Source: Linnemannia schmuckeri (taxonomy: Eukaryota; Mortierellomycota; Mortierellomycetes; Mortierellales; Mortierellaceae). Taken from it: a DNA stretch of 64,000 nt. Within the stretch, counting starts at the first letter, position 1. Each line of letters begins with the position of its first letter. The stretch spans positions 124,001 to 188,000 of the forward strand of contig JANATG010000003.1 of NCBI GenBank assembly GCA_029449235.1. Reading direction: 5' to 3'. This document shows positions 23,401 to 35,800 of the stretch, piece after piece. The notes below the pieces were generated by a model. That model was not told the DNA's origin and did no database searches. It saw nothing but the letters and a program-made list of their open reading frames with translations. Position numbers and translations under genes: made by a program.

Positions 23401-25513
23401 CCACTTGATCGATATCCTGGATGAGACCTCTGCCCCTACCTCCGAGGGCCGTGTTCAGCAGATGGAGTCGAGCTGTGTTGTCGTATTGGAGGACAGTAAC
23501 AGCCCCGTTGGTGAAATTCAGTTCTCATGCTCCCTGGAGGATCTTGGCGAGTACTTTGACAGCCAGCAAAGCGAGATTCTGTCGACGACACCTGTTCACT
23601 CGATGGAGCTTCAACACCGCCACTCTCGCGGATTCTCGGATGACATGGCTAGCAGCGGACCCGAGCCTCAGTACGGATTCCATCCCCGCGGCAGCAACTA
23701 TGAGGTCGTCTCGTCTGAGCAAGATGATGAGCGTGCACAGCGTGCTCAGCGTCAACAACAGCAACAGCAGCAGCAGCAGGAAGTGCCTTCCACTATCTCT
23801 CGCTTTGCCGAGGGCTACAGTGAGAGTGACCGCATGGAGACCCCCGTTGCCACTGGAAGGACGAGCCAGCGCCCCACCTCTGTCCGCCTCTCACAGGTGC
23901 GCCACCTCTCCCAGGCTCACCAGAACAGCCATCCTCATCATCACCACCCCTACGGTAAGCCCGCCAGCCCCTCTGGCAAGACTGAACCTCCTATGGATTT
24001 CCAGGCTATTTTGAAGCAACAGTTGGCCAAGCAGGCTGAGCTGAACCGCCAAGTCGAATATGATCTCCTCCGTCGGTCGCCTATCTCCAGCCTCCCTCAC
24101 TCTCTCCAGCAGTCCTTGCAGGCTGAGAAGTCGAATAGTCGCCTCAACACTACCCTGGATTCGATCGACAGGTCGATGATTGGTGGTCTGGATGGATTGT
24201 CGGAGGACATGAGCGCACAGCAGGCCAAGCAGAAAATGAAGGACCTCAAGGCGTTGGACTACCAAGTTCAGAAGCAGTTGATTGCCTTGGAGTTCCGTGA
24301 GCGCAAGCTATTGAGAGCCGAGGAAGCACTCCAGCGTCAACAGACCAACTTCCAGAAGGTCCTCGACCGCCATGGATACACCCAGGGCGCCTTCCAGCAC
24401 CCCGATCAGCCTTTTGTCCTTCAGACCTCGTCGAATGGTGGTCCCAACAGCAGCTTCAACAACGGCTCCCGTGCCCCCATGGCTGGAAGCACACCCAGTG
24501 CCCAGGATTTCTTTTTGTTGCAGGATCGATTCCGTGCTCTCCAGAGACAGAACCAGTTGATGGAGGCCGAGTTTAACCAGTACCGTCAGGAGCACCCCGC
24601 CCACATCAACATGACTAGCGTCAATGCGTTGCACCAGACGATTGCCGAGCTCGAGTCGAACAACAGCAAGTTGATGAACGACATTACGTTTGCCAATAAC
24701 TACAAGGAGCACTACAAGGCCCTCTGGACCCACTCCCTGCAGGAGATTGCGTCGATGCGCCAGGACTTGCAGATGGGCATGGAGATCAAGATGATGCAGC
24801 AGTTCAACGAGGTTGACCAGCTCAAGCTAATGGGCATGACCCGTGCCGAGGCTGACCATGGCCAGGATCGGATCATTCTCCGCGGCATCAAGACCGAGCT
24901 CGAGATGTTGCAGCACCAGATGCAGCCCTCGTTCCCCGATGACGACATGTCGTGGGAGCAGCCCTTACAGGAGGTCCCTGGTGTTGGATTCGGACGCCAT
25001 CAGCCTGGAGACCGTGAAGACGATGAGGAGGATGCAGATGATCAGAGCCAGCGTCAGTATGGCCGTCGCGGCCCTACCCAGTACTCTGCCGGACAGCACC
25101 AGCAACAGCAACAGCAACAGCACCAGCAACAGTCACAGCACCAGCATCAGTCAAGACAACAACCTTCACAGCAGAACTACCGCTCTGCCGCTGCCGTCGG
25201 ATCGGGCTACGAGACGTTCCCCACCTCAACCCAGATCTTCCGTGGGGTCCCTAGTGAGGGTGCAGTCGTAGCATCAGCAACAAGCAAGTTTCAGTTGAAC
25301 AACAGCCGGTCGGCCGCGAACCTGTCGTTCCCGACGGACGATGATGATGAGCAGGAGACGACGCTGGTGGATGCCAACATGTTAAGATCTATGAGCGGCG
25401 GTCATCACCATCAACAACAGCAGCAGCAACAATTTGGACTTCAGCAGCAATTGCACCAGAAGCACCAACAACAACAGCAACAGCATCAGCATCAGAATAC
25501 GATTCGTCCTTAA
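20476..25513 (+). CDS. CEP120: CEP120 homologue (centriole elongation protein, DUF3668)
   Basis: Two exons, 20476-20524 and 21714-25513, join as G|GT to give 1282 aa (human CEP120: 986). Residues 7-125 are a C2 domain matching animal CEP120: TILVTIVEGRYF, TELAWDLDAEVL and LKLNCFAINQ with GHIILDLSSA. A second C2-like/DUF3668 block runs about 267-450 (FIFTITIQT, YYSFLGNDVATQF, LHLCHDQNLIGIATIPLAVI). A third starts near 484 (YKFAIELRSFKSL, LRYNYRPFG, PLVVEVWCQHPET). A coiled coil occupies about 858-1086 and contains NNYKEHYKALWTHSLQEIA, as in CEP120. The tail has poly-Gln tracts. In animals CEP120 sits on daughter centrioles, binds CPAP and SPICE1 and promotes centriole elongation and ciliogenesis. 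The first intron is 1189 bases. Homology is strong by domain order and motifs; function in a fungus is unknown. Confidence 0.9.
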
Positions 25514-26020
25514 ATCGTTCTTTTTTTCTTTTGCTCGTTGAAGAGAAATGAAGCGTTTCCTTTTTTCTGTTCTGTTTTTTTTTGCTGTAAAGTTGATATT
25601 ATTATTGTACCACCACTTGTTGTATACCCCCCTCAATTCTCTATTCCCATCCATCTTTTTTTTCATTAGTTTTTCTTTTCTCACTTCATTATCTATACTT
25701 TCATATTTCAATAATATTCAGGATGGGATGTCCTTTGTTATCACAAAAAAACATACAATGTCTTGTTTAAATGTCAGTTGCATGCTGGTTCGCTTTGAAG
25801 GAGATATGTTGACTTTCACCGCACAACAAAAAGTGTCCGTGTCATGCTTACATCGCATGCTGTAATCAAAGCAGACAGGCTGCTAAAAAAAAAATATGAC
25901 ACGCGTTCTGGGTGCCGAGGTGAGAAATGCACACAGTTTTCATGAGGACCCTATTTTGATACCAAGTCTGTCATGTTTCTTGTTTATCGCGCAAAAAGTA
26001 GTTTAAAGCATGCCGTGTCG
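25514..26020. other. Convergent 3' spacer
   Basis: This holds the 3' flanks of CEP120 (plus) and the small minus-strand gene. It is AT-rich with T and A runs. No gene or RNA seen. Confidence 0.5.
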
Positions 26021-26688
26021 TTAAATAACTATATACAAGGAGGCAAAACGACCCGCCTTCCTCTCAAAATCAGTCTGAGGATCAAACGACCAATTCCGCT
26101 TGCCTTGGACCTCTGCCTTGGCCGCCTCCAACTTCAAATTGTACTTGCTGCTCAGCTTTTGGTCATCATTGCCACTACTACTACTACTACCAGGAGCAAG
26201 TCCTGATCCTGATCGTACTTTGATCGGAGTGCCGTATGAGGGTATTGACCAATCCTGACCCTCTTCCGCACCTGCCGTGATAGTGGCGATATCCTGAATG
26301 TAGCTATCAATCCTTGCCTTGATATTCTGGAAGATGTCGACCGATCCCGCTAGGCAATGCATATCAGTGTTGGACCGTGGGACAAAGACTTCCACAAAGA
26401 CGGACATGATGTTACTGTACAGCCCTCGGGCTACCAGTGCCATCTCATACACTGTTCCAGCACAACCTAAACAAGATCACAGCCCAAATAACCATAATAG
26501 TGTTAATACTGGGCACTAACAAGAACAACAATAAAACCCACTGATATATACTCTAGAAAAAAAACAAAGACCTTATGTTGGCCTTTTGTCGGCTTAGATG
26601 GTTCCAACGCGTCCTTGAGCTCGAGTGAGATCTTCTCTGTGTCCGTCTGCACCATCCGAGCCTCCTGCGATCCCTTCTTGGCTTCCAT
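26021..26688 (-). CDS. Uncharacterised small protein, two exons, junction unresolved
   Basis: The upstream piece starts at 26688 (MEAKKGSQEARMVQTDTEKI, then SLELKDALEPSKPTKGQHK) and reaches a donor near 26572. The downstream piece ends at 26021 and reads CAGTVYEMALVARGLYSNIM, then a Val/Phe-rich strand, then DIFQNIKARIDSYIQDIATI. The acceptor TTGTTTAG lies just before it, near 26469. Both parts look coding (helical, charged, non-repetitive), and the roughly 103-base interval has good intron ends, but splicing at those sites shifts the frame: the downstream exon needs phase 1 and the upstream one ends in phase 0. Either another donor is used, or the gene is mutated, or there is a base error. 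The C-terminal third is Ser/Gly-rich and then basic. I do not recognise the family. The exon split was placed by eye. Confidence 0.45.
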
Positions 26689-27666
26689 GATAAAAAAAGT
26701 GACAACTCTTTTCCTGGGAGACTCGTGGTGGTGTGATAGTCAGCTCTCCGTGCTTGCAAAACGGGATCCTGGGCCATTTTTCGAGCCTCCGACGGTGGGA
26801 ACGGTGCAGCAAGCCCCCCCCCCCCCCCCCCTTTTTTTTTTTTTGTCCTGGCTTTTTTTTATGGAAAGCACATGACACTATGGGATGAGGATAGGATGCG
26901 GAGTTTGCATTTCGTGGACCAAGAAAACTGGACAAAGACGACACATCTTGAAGCAAGAAGACATAGTCGCTTGCTTTGCAATCTCACCCTGTGGTCAATG
27001 GACTGCGAAAGGATGTGCCATTTCGGCTTGGCTCTTGAACCTCACGTCGTACGATAAGTTACAGACTTGGAGATGCACCAAAGTACTTAGAGATGTTTTA
27101 GGAGTTGTGAGCGCGCTGCCTGAAGACTCAACACGCTGGGGTTTGCCACTGGTTGTGAAGGCGGATCTACGCGTGTGTAGGAAATTGCAGAAGGAATCGA
27201 GGAAAATAGTCTGTCCAACTGGGTTGGGGCATTGCTTCGTCTAGCCTTGTCGTAACAGGTGCCGCCGTGTTCAACGCAATTGGCTTGAGTCCCATGAACC
27301 GGCAATTTCTCAAGCGGCAACGCGCCATCGTGGGATCCTTGCCTTTGAACTCTGAAGAGTGACCAAAGGACTGTCCACAGACGCATAATTAAAATTTGTT
27401 ATCATTACTTTCGTCTTTTTTTTTTTTTTTTTTTTTTTTTTTCCCTTTGTTCCACGTTTGATGAGTTGTACCCAGCCAACATTTTTCCATCATTCCTGCC
27501 TTTGTAATGACCATTGTGGACGCGATATTAAGGTCAGCGACATGACAAGCAAACTTGTGGGAAATTATGATATTTTTGAATGATGAGAAAAATTACGAAA
27601 AAAAAAAGTTGGGGGAAAGGAGGGATCTACAAAAAACTACATGAGGCTAAGCTGGTAACAAACCCT
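26689..27666. other. Intergenic region with a C18/T13 tract
   Basis: This contains the promoter of the small minus gene, including a run of 18 C followed by 13 T at 26814-26844, and a long T run at about 27418-27442. No recognisable gene. One minus frame at 27087-27386 is open but matches nothing I know. Confidence 0.5.
26814..26844. repeat. Homopolymer tract C18 followed by T13
   Basis: An uninterrupted C run passes directly into a T run, about 126 bases upstream of the small minus-strand gene (A then G on its coding strand). Such mirror-type polypurine/polypyrimidine DNA can form triplex or i-motif structures. Confidence 0.9.
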
Positions 27667-29584
27667 TTAGTTGACGAGACAGTCAGGCAACTTGACCTTG
27701 AGTTTCTTATCAATGGTCATCAAGCCCCAGAACCCTTCAACAGCAGAGCCGGGCCAGATCTTCCAGGGGGCATCAAAGAACTCAAAGTAGTAATAGGGCA
27801 TGCCGTTCTTGTTAGCCTCGCAGAGCCAGGTGTCGAGGAAGATTTGGAGATTAGGAATAGAGGGGACTGAGGCTTGGACGGCGGAGGAGGCGGGGAAGGT
27901 GGGCCAGCCGACCTCCGTGATCCAGATATCAATGGGGGCTGTTCTGTTCACGTTGACCTTAGGCGTGACATTCTCCTTCAAGTACTTCCAGTACCACTCG
28001 GCAGCCTGTTCGATAGGGATGCCAGAGAAGAAAGGGTGCAGGTTGACGCCGGCCCTATCTTCGCTGCTGGTCAGTGGATAGGTGTTGAACTTTTCGAGAT
28101 CCGACGAGAAGACTGGGAGGTCCTTGTGGCCCAGGGCGACGACCTTGGCCTTGACCTCGGCAATGTGGGCCAGAAGGACTTCCGCGGGCTGGTACTCGTC
28201 AAAGAGGACCTCGTTTCCGACCGAGACGCCGATAATGTTGCTCCAGGAGTAAGTCTCCATGACCTTGAAGAAATCGGTCATCTGGCGGGTGTAGGTCGCG
28301 TTGTCTTTGTCAATCCAGAGGCCGACGACGACCTTGAGGTCGAGCTTCTTGCGCTCGATCGAGTTGAGGACGTACTCGAGGACCTTGCAGTCGGTTCCAT
28401 AGAGACGGACACGGCTGGTGGTCTGGACAAGGAGAGCGAGCTCGTCATCGACGGACTGTTGGGTGTTGAAGCAGCCGGGGAGCTGGGCACCGAGGGGCAC
28501 GTAGGCCATGCCGTAGAAGACCTTCTTCAGGGGGTAGTTGGTGTTGGGCAAAACTGTGCCGTTGGGTGAAATGACTATTCATAGCACATAGCGACGAAAT
28601 AAAGATGAGTAAATACCTTTGTCCCACATGAATAAAAAAAAACAAGTGGGCGCAAGGGAAAACTGAACGACTTAAAAGGCACCCGGGTTGAACGCGAGAA
28701 GTGTAAATAAGATGCAGGGCTGTAGGCTTTTTGGGGGGTTATTTTTTTCATTACTGGACGCCCATATGTAATTGTATGTGTAGGTTAAAACCACGAATTT
28801 CAATCAGAGCCATATGTCGGTGCTCATAATAAAATGAACTTTGTGTTTTAAAAAGTGGGAAAGACGAGAGAGTCGAGTTACAGGACATTATCGTTTCAAC
28901 CCTGGGATGCTATTCCTGCTTCCTTGCTCTCTCTTGCACGCTGGCTGGTTGGTTGGTGGTTGTAGCTTGGTCGATACTCAACGGTACTTGCTCACATATC
29001 TCATGAATACGATAAAAGATAAGAGGCGAACGATGACAAAATATAGATAACGGGCGAAGAAGGGAGGAGAAAAAAAGGGGGAATAGTAGGAGCGGATCAT
29101 CAAAGCAACAGGGAGAAGTGGGGGGAGGTAGCGTGAAAGAGTTGTGAACAATAAGGAATGAATAAAAGAGAGATTGCGTACCAGTAGGGCCGGTAGCGGG
29201 GACATTATTGCTTCCGCCAGTGTTGCCGTTATTGCTGTTGTTGGATCCACTGTTGGCGTTGTTCTTCTTGTAGACAGCAAAGTACCATGCAAGAACACCA
29301 GCAATAGCGAGGATGAGGATGACGAGGACAGACCATGCGATGGTCTTCCATTTGCTCGACTTCTTCTTTTGTTTGTTCAACCAAGGCGAGGCACCAGACC
29401 CAGCGGCAGCTGCAGCGGCTCCGCTGGCAGTTCCGGCCTCGGCATGGCGACGACGTTCTTCCTGACGTTGTTGTTGAGGAGTCATGCGTTGTTGGAGCTG
29501 GTATTCCGAGGTGTTGTCGTAGTCTTCAACATCGACAAAGTTGTCCTGGTTGCGGTTGTTGTGGGTATTGTTGTAGTGGGACAT
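27667..29584 (-). CDS. Type II membrane-anchored GH17 glycoside hydrolase (beta-1,3-glucanase family)
   Basis: Exon 1 (29182-29584) and exon 2 (27667-28574) join as G|TC to 436 aa. Residues 1-80 are cytosolic, polar and Gln/Arg-rich, without a signal peptide. Residues 81-104 (TIAWSVLVILILAIAGVLAW and onward) form a signal anchor after a Lys-rich stop. A Asn/Gly/Ser linker leads to the GH17 domain from about 147. The proton donor is Glu256 in GVSVGNEVL and the nucleophile Glu355 in WITEVGWP; FFDAPWK near the C-terminus is also typical. Family knowledge: GH17 enzymes cut or transglycosylate beta-1,3-glucan, so this probably acts on the cell wall from the plasma membrane or a secretory compartment, with the catalytic domain outside. 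Divergent from the NRAMP gene. Substrate detail is inferred. Confidence 0.92.
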
Positions 29585-32500
29585 GATGGCGAGAACTTAT
29601 TAGTTACTCTCGCTCACTTTATCAAAGTGAGGGCAGTGGGAAGTGGGGAGGAAGAATAAAGTTGGGGAGAGATGGAAAGCTGTGAATGTATGTAAGGTGA
29701 ATGAGATTCCGATGAGGACTTAGAGAGAATGAGTAACCGTTGAACAAGGAGAAGTTGTGATCTGGGCCAAGGATGACGGAATGAGTTGAAAAAGGAGAGA
29801 GTGGGCGTGAGGCGTGAGGGGTCGTAAACAGAAGGAAAGGGGTGGAGGAGGAACAGAGTGTGGAGCCAGGAAGGAACCAGGGGAGGGATGTGGAGGAATG
29901 GAAGGAGTGAAAGGCGTGGAGGGAGAAAAAGGAAAAAAATAAAAAGAAGAGGGAATCAATCCAAGAGAAGTAACGCTTCATTCCTCCTTCTCCTTCTATC
30001 CATCATTAAACAGCTAACTAAGCCCTCGCCTCGTTGTTTCCAGGTACCGAATACAGACAGGCGCGCGCTCTCCTTTTCTTGTTTTTCTTCTTAAACACAG
30101 CGAAAGAGAACTATCTGTTGGCGTAAAAAAAAAATGTAAATTACCTCCTTGGTGGTACCTGGACCTGTCTGTTCTCGTCTGTTGATTGTTGTTGGTTGTT
30201 CTTTCTGATAGTTTGCCTGGGTATTAAGATCGCTCTTCTCTTCCTTCTTTTTTCTCATACCGAATCCTACCGCTCTCGCTCTTCTTTAGTGTTTAAGGTT
30301 GGTTTAACGAAAAGAACAAGAAAAAGTATGTCAACGAAGTGATAATCTATTCTTAGGCGTACATATAAAAACGAAAGCGAGGACATGTCTGTAGTTTCTA
30401 CGCCCCAATTCGTCCATCACTCAATCAAGCAAAAAGCAAGCAAAGGAGAACCCTTGTGCAAAATGTCTCGCTTGACTTGTCTGTTGTCTGTTATGTCTCT
30501 GACCCGGGGGCACGAGCAACAACCCAGGTGTAATCTGATACCAAGGATGAACATAACATGTTCGTGCTATTCATATCCTTGCATACGAGTGTTCTGTGTG
30601 TAGCAATTGTTTCTCCTGAATGCCTTTCTTGTCGTCATCGTTTGATTCCATCATGAAGCTTGTAGCTGTTGCCTGCTTGCTTGACCTTCATACAACATAC
30701 AGCTGAGGCCGCGGATTAATAGCTGACCGTTTACCACTCTTTTTAAATCAGATAAGTTGGCACTGACGGTGCCTGGATTTATATTTTTTGCATCACACAA
30801 GCGGGGCCTTAAATGATGGTGGATGGACCCTTGTTCATCTTTTATCTAAGAGGACTTTGTCCCTCGCTTCTCTTGTTGCTCTCATCTTTGTCTTCTTTTG
30901 TTTCTTCATCCATCATAGACTTCTAGCTTCTCTTTGTCTAGACATAAACACGTTAGCCCACGGGAAAGTTAGGTCCTCTTCCCCCTTCATGTCAATTCTT
31001 ATCATCCCCTGTAATCTCGTTGTGCTTTGCACGTGCGGTTGATTTGAACTGACCAAGCCACTCCTTTTTTTTCTTTCTGGATTGACCCAGTTGCAAATTA
31101 GCGCGATTCTCGGTAACAAACGACAAACCAGCTTCCCCCTCTCTCTCCTCCTTCAATCCCCCAAAACACGAATGGACGGACGGATGGATGGACGGACGGA
31201 CGAACGGAGCAATTTCAACATCATCTCGCTCATTTTTCCCACTACCCACCGTCACAGATATTGTGAATTTATTAGAGCCACGAGGGAGATGAAAACGAGA
31301 TGTTCTGGGTATCCTTTCCTTTCCCTATGTCACCTTCTCTCCCCTATCTTGACTTTCCAGCAGGACACACACTGATCACAACTGCAGGCCCTAAAATGCA
31401 TCTTTCTCTTTCTCTCTGTCTCTCTGTCTCTCTTTCGGGTATTCCTTTCAAAAAATACAATAGGCGGCAGGGAATCGCGCACAGAGGCATATATCACACG
31501 CAGAATAAGACGAGGGAGGGGGCTGCTAAAGCACTTTTATCACGGAAAAGAAGAGAGAGAGGTTGCGCGCCCGGAGGAGAGGATTAGTATACATCATAGT
31601 CGACTGTAAGACCGAGGAGGAACTGTCAAGGATAAAAACGCGAAAAGAAAGTGATGACTCGGCCATATTTTTTTCTTTCTTGCGCTTCGTTCTCTTTCGC
31701 AAATAGTCGTTGAGAAAGGGGGCGTATTGGTTGGACCGAATAGGCACGCGCACACGTATTTCTGGGAAAAATAGACGAGAGAGGGGGCGGCAGCGGCGTT
31801 AAAAGGCGTTGTCTCTATAACGGTGACCAATTGGACAGTAGTCATGGCCGTAATTGTGCGGAGAAGGCGGTGGTGGTGGAGGTAGGGAGCTGTGAGCTGT
31901 TTTTCTATTTCTTTCTTTATGGGTCTGGGCGTACCGACAAGGCGCGCCAGTCCGACCATGAGAAGGAGGAGGTGAGTGTATGATGATGAGAAGTGTAAAT
32001 TACATAACCTTTCGGGAGTAGTTGGTGTGTTTTAGTACGGCGCGGGCAGAAGTACGAATTAAAATGCAAGGACCGCTCTTCCAACTAGGGACAGGACGGG
32101 ACCGGAAAGGGAAGAGAAGGAAGAAGTGTTGTCGTTGTAAAGACAGGGAAGGAAAGAAGAACAAGAAAAGAGACAGTCCTCGCCGCGACAAAAGACAAGC
32201 ATGCAGGAGAACGAGAAGGACCCACACGCAGAATTCGACGCATAGAGAGTGTGGCCTTGGCCAACAAACAATCGAACGGCGACATTCAAACCAAGAGAAG
32301 AATAACAGACTCTTTACCCGATGGCCATAGTATAGTGGTGGTTTTTCTTTTCTTTCCAATCTCCGTGGACAGCAAACACAAAACAAATAAACTAATTGTC
32401 TGCTCGATACGTATGAGCGAGTACACAAACGTAGTAGTAGTGTAAAATGAATTGCCTCATCTCTCTCTCTTCTCTCTTGGAACGACCTCTGTCCTTCTGT

Positions 32501-32808
32501 CTCTGGCCTCGACCCTTTTTTTTTTTCTTCTTTTTTCTTTGCTCACCCCTCTCTCTGGCTGTCTGATCCCCGCACTTTCCCTTTATTAGTGTCTTCACTA
32601 CGCCCTTCCTCTCTTCTTCTTTTCTTCAAGCAGACCCTTCTCTCCTTCCTTCTCTCCCCTTCTCTTCTCTTCTCTTCTCTTCTCTTCTCTTCTCTTCTCT
32701 TCTTCCCTCTCCTTCTTCCTCTTCTTCCTCTTCTCCCACCACCGCCACCGCCATCATTACACTCCCTTCAACTCTTACTCTCTTTACCCTTACTCGTTCT
32801 CATTCACG
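29585..32808. other. Divergent intergenic region between GH17 and NRAMP genes
   Basis: About 3.2 kb without a recognised gene. It holds both promoters. Visible items are a GGAC/GGAT tandem stretch at about 31172-31206, a CTGTCTCT stretch near 31411-31433, and a CTTCT repeat just before the NRAMP start. A TATA-like ATATAAAAA at about 30363 precedes a short Cys-containing frame (30385-30603) that I do not consider a gene. Confidence 0.45.
32660..32704. repeat. (TTCTC)n tandem repeat in the NRAMP leader
   Basis: About nine TTCTC units lie 105 bases upstream of the NRAMP start codon, in a leader that is almost entirely pyrimidine. Confidence 0.9.
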
Positions 32809-35800
32809 ATGAACCTGCCTTCCCCAGACGAGCAGCTGGACATGCATGGCCCCAGGGCCAAGCTGCCCTTCGAGCAGATCCCTCCCCAGTCGCGTGCCGG
32901 TGTCAAGTCCTCGCACGAGTCGATTGAGCAGGACCGGGCCTTAATTGGATCCAACGGTATCATTACCAGTGGAGGGACATCCTCGAACGAAGCCTCAGCA
33001 ACGGGGGACCATCAGGCCTCCCTGGTCTCGCCTGGGCCCGCCTCTTTTACTTCTCTCTCGGGCCAAAAGAGACCAGACCACCGGGGTGGTGGTCGTCAAG
33101 ACTCCTCCTCCGTCTTTGAGGAGGATGTTGTTAACGGGGAGAAGGTTTTCGATCAAGGAGACCAAAACCAGTACGAGAAGAAGGACACCAACCAATCGAC
33201 GTCATTGTGGTCTCGTTTCGCCTGGCCTTGGTCTCGATCTGACCTTGACCAGCAGCGCAAGGCCCATGGGAATCATCTTTCTTCTCATCCCCATCACACC
33301 ACTTCCAACACTACCCCCACTCCTCCACAAATGCACCGAAGGACAAACTCTTCGACCTCCAGCAACAGTCCCTATGACACTACCCACAATCAGAGCAGAC
33401 CTCTGAACACCCAGGTCAACACCAACCCCTTGGGCTTTGGCACCTTTGCCGCCGCCTCCGCGGCCACCGACAGGGACCAACAGTTGCCCAAGCAGACTCG
33501 CTTCCAGAGCTTCTGCACCTCGTTCAAGCGTTTCCTTGGCTTTGTCGGTCCTGGCTACAGTAAGTCTTCTTATTTGTCGATTCAGTTCTCACACCTACTC
33601 TCACCTTCCCTTTGTTTGTTGTCTGTGCACCTCCTTTTCTTCTTTCTTCCCTTGCATTCACAATCCTCTCTTACATCCACACCCTGTCATTCCTCTATCT
33701 CTCCACTTCCTCCTCCTCCTTCTATTCGTCAATCTCCACCTTTTCCTCCTTCAATCCTCTCGAGCTTTCACTTTTTTTCTTCGTCACTTCCCTGTAGGAG
33801 AGTTTGTGTTAATTGGGTGGGACTAAAGATTCCAATAGGGTTCTCCTATTCGTCCTGTTCTCATTTTTTGTCTTTTGTCATATTTTTTTTTTTTTTTTTT
33901 TTCGTTCACACTTAATTTAAGCATTCCACATGCTCCAGCAAAATTCACGCACACACGACACCCGAGGGTCCTCACTTAAAAGTCAATTCACTTCGCTTGC
34001 TCACCACAACAGCAACAACAGCGAGGACATTCACTTTGCCCAACAAACACAACAAGCGAATGGATAATAGAAAAAGGCTATTCAGTCAGAGAGAGGAGAA
34101 AGAAGAAAGCGATCAAGATCTTGGGCCGCATCACCGTCAACTTCTCACCTTTTGTTCTTCACGAGGACTGCCTGTACCTCCATTTGGCACCATTGATAAT
34201 GCTGATGATCTCAAACAAAAAAAAAAAAAAAAGGAAGAGATCGGATCTGGTGCAATTGAACTAAGAAGAGGAATGAATATGACATACGCACACGCACATA
34301 CCAAACTATGCTAACAAAATCATTCTTTTACATCTAACAAACAAACAAACAAAAAATAGTCGTGAGTGTCGGATACATGGATCCAGGTAACTGGGCGACC
34401 GATCTTGCAGGAGGATCGAGCTACGGATACATGCTGCTCTTTGTCATTCTCATGTCGAACCTGATGGCTATTGTCCTCCAAGGTCTCGCTGTCAAATTGG
34501 GCGTTGTCTCTGGTCTGGGTACGTATTCTTTTCGTGTTCTTGTGTCACAATTACGGGACAGTTGTTTTTGTGTGTCGTCTCTTTTCGTCTTACAGGAGGC
34601 AGAATATGTGGGTGGTGGTATTTGAGGGTTGAGATAATTTTGTAGGGTTTGGTTGTGAAGGGGACTGTTGCGAGATGCGAGGGACATGAACAATACAACA
34701 TGAACAGGAAGCAGAAGGAAGCAAACTGGAGTACAATGGATAGACGACCATGACAGACATGAAAGGAAAGATACGTGGGCGAATGAGGGTATGATGTATG
34801 CTGGGCTGAACAATATTGTTCCTGTTCAAGAACGAAAATAAAGAGGGACTAAAAGATGGAGAGAGTCGGAACGAGAATAAAAAAAAAAAAAAAATACAGC
34901 CAGTATCTAGATAGGTATAGCCCACTCCCTTACTCATACTTTTTCTCTTTTACGCCCTGTCTGGTACATAGATTTGGCGCAGGCTTGTAGAAAGTTCACG
35001 CCCAAGTATGTCAACTGGGTGCTGTATGTGCTGGCGGAGCTGGCGATTATTGCATGCGACCTGGCAGAAGTCATTGGAAGTGCGATCGCCCTCAACCTGC
35101 TGTTCAAGATCCCCCTCGTTTGGGGCGTTGTCATTACTGCGGCGGATGTCCTGATTATCCTGTTTGCCTTCCGGGACGACCAGTCAGTCAAGTCGCGCAG
35201 GATCTTTGAGGCGCTGGTCATCATCTTGGTCTCGTCTGTTGGCGTCTGCTTCACGGCTCTGATCGTCTACTCGGAGCCCGTTGCCAAGGATGTGCTGAGG
35301 GGATTCTTGCCAGACACCAAGATCCTGACAGAGAAAGAAGCCTTGTTCTTGTCGATTGGAATCATTGGAGCCACCGTCATGCCTCACAACCTCTACCTGC
35401 ACTCGAGTATTGTCAAACTCAGGACTAGCCGCGAATTGACAGAGTTGGCGAGCAGCCAGGCATCGATGTCATCGACTTCAGATCTGATGACGGTCGACCA
35501 GAGACAGGTCATGCTCGAGGAGGATAAGGGCGCGGTTTCGTTGAAGCACTCGACAATCCGTTCGACTCTGCGGTACACGTTCTGGGACTCGACTGTGGCT
35601 CTGACCTTTGCGTTGTATGTCAACTCTGCGATTCTGATTGTTGCCGCCGCGACGTTCAAGTACAAGTACCCCGATGTCGACAACACGGGCCTGGCGGATT
35701 TTTTTTCGGCATTCGATCTTCTGGGACAGTACCTTGGTCGTGCTGCGGGATACCTCTTTGCAGTTGCGTTGTTGATGGCCGGACAGTCTTCGACCCTGAC

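Noticed and set aside
27874..28569. Long plus-strand open frame opposite the GH17 gene
   Set aside because: Antisense shadow of the codon-biased minus-strand gene; no domain.
30385..30603. Short Cys-containing plus-strand frame behind a TATA-like motif
   Set aside because: The TATA-like motif is too close to the ATG, there is no signal peptide, and composition is like the flanks.
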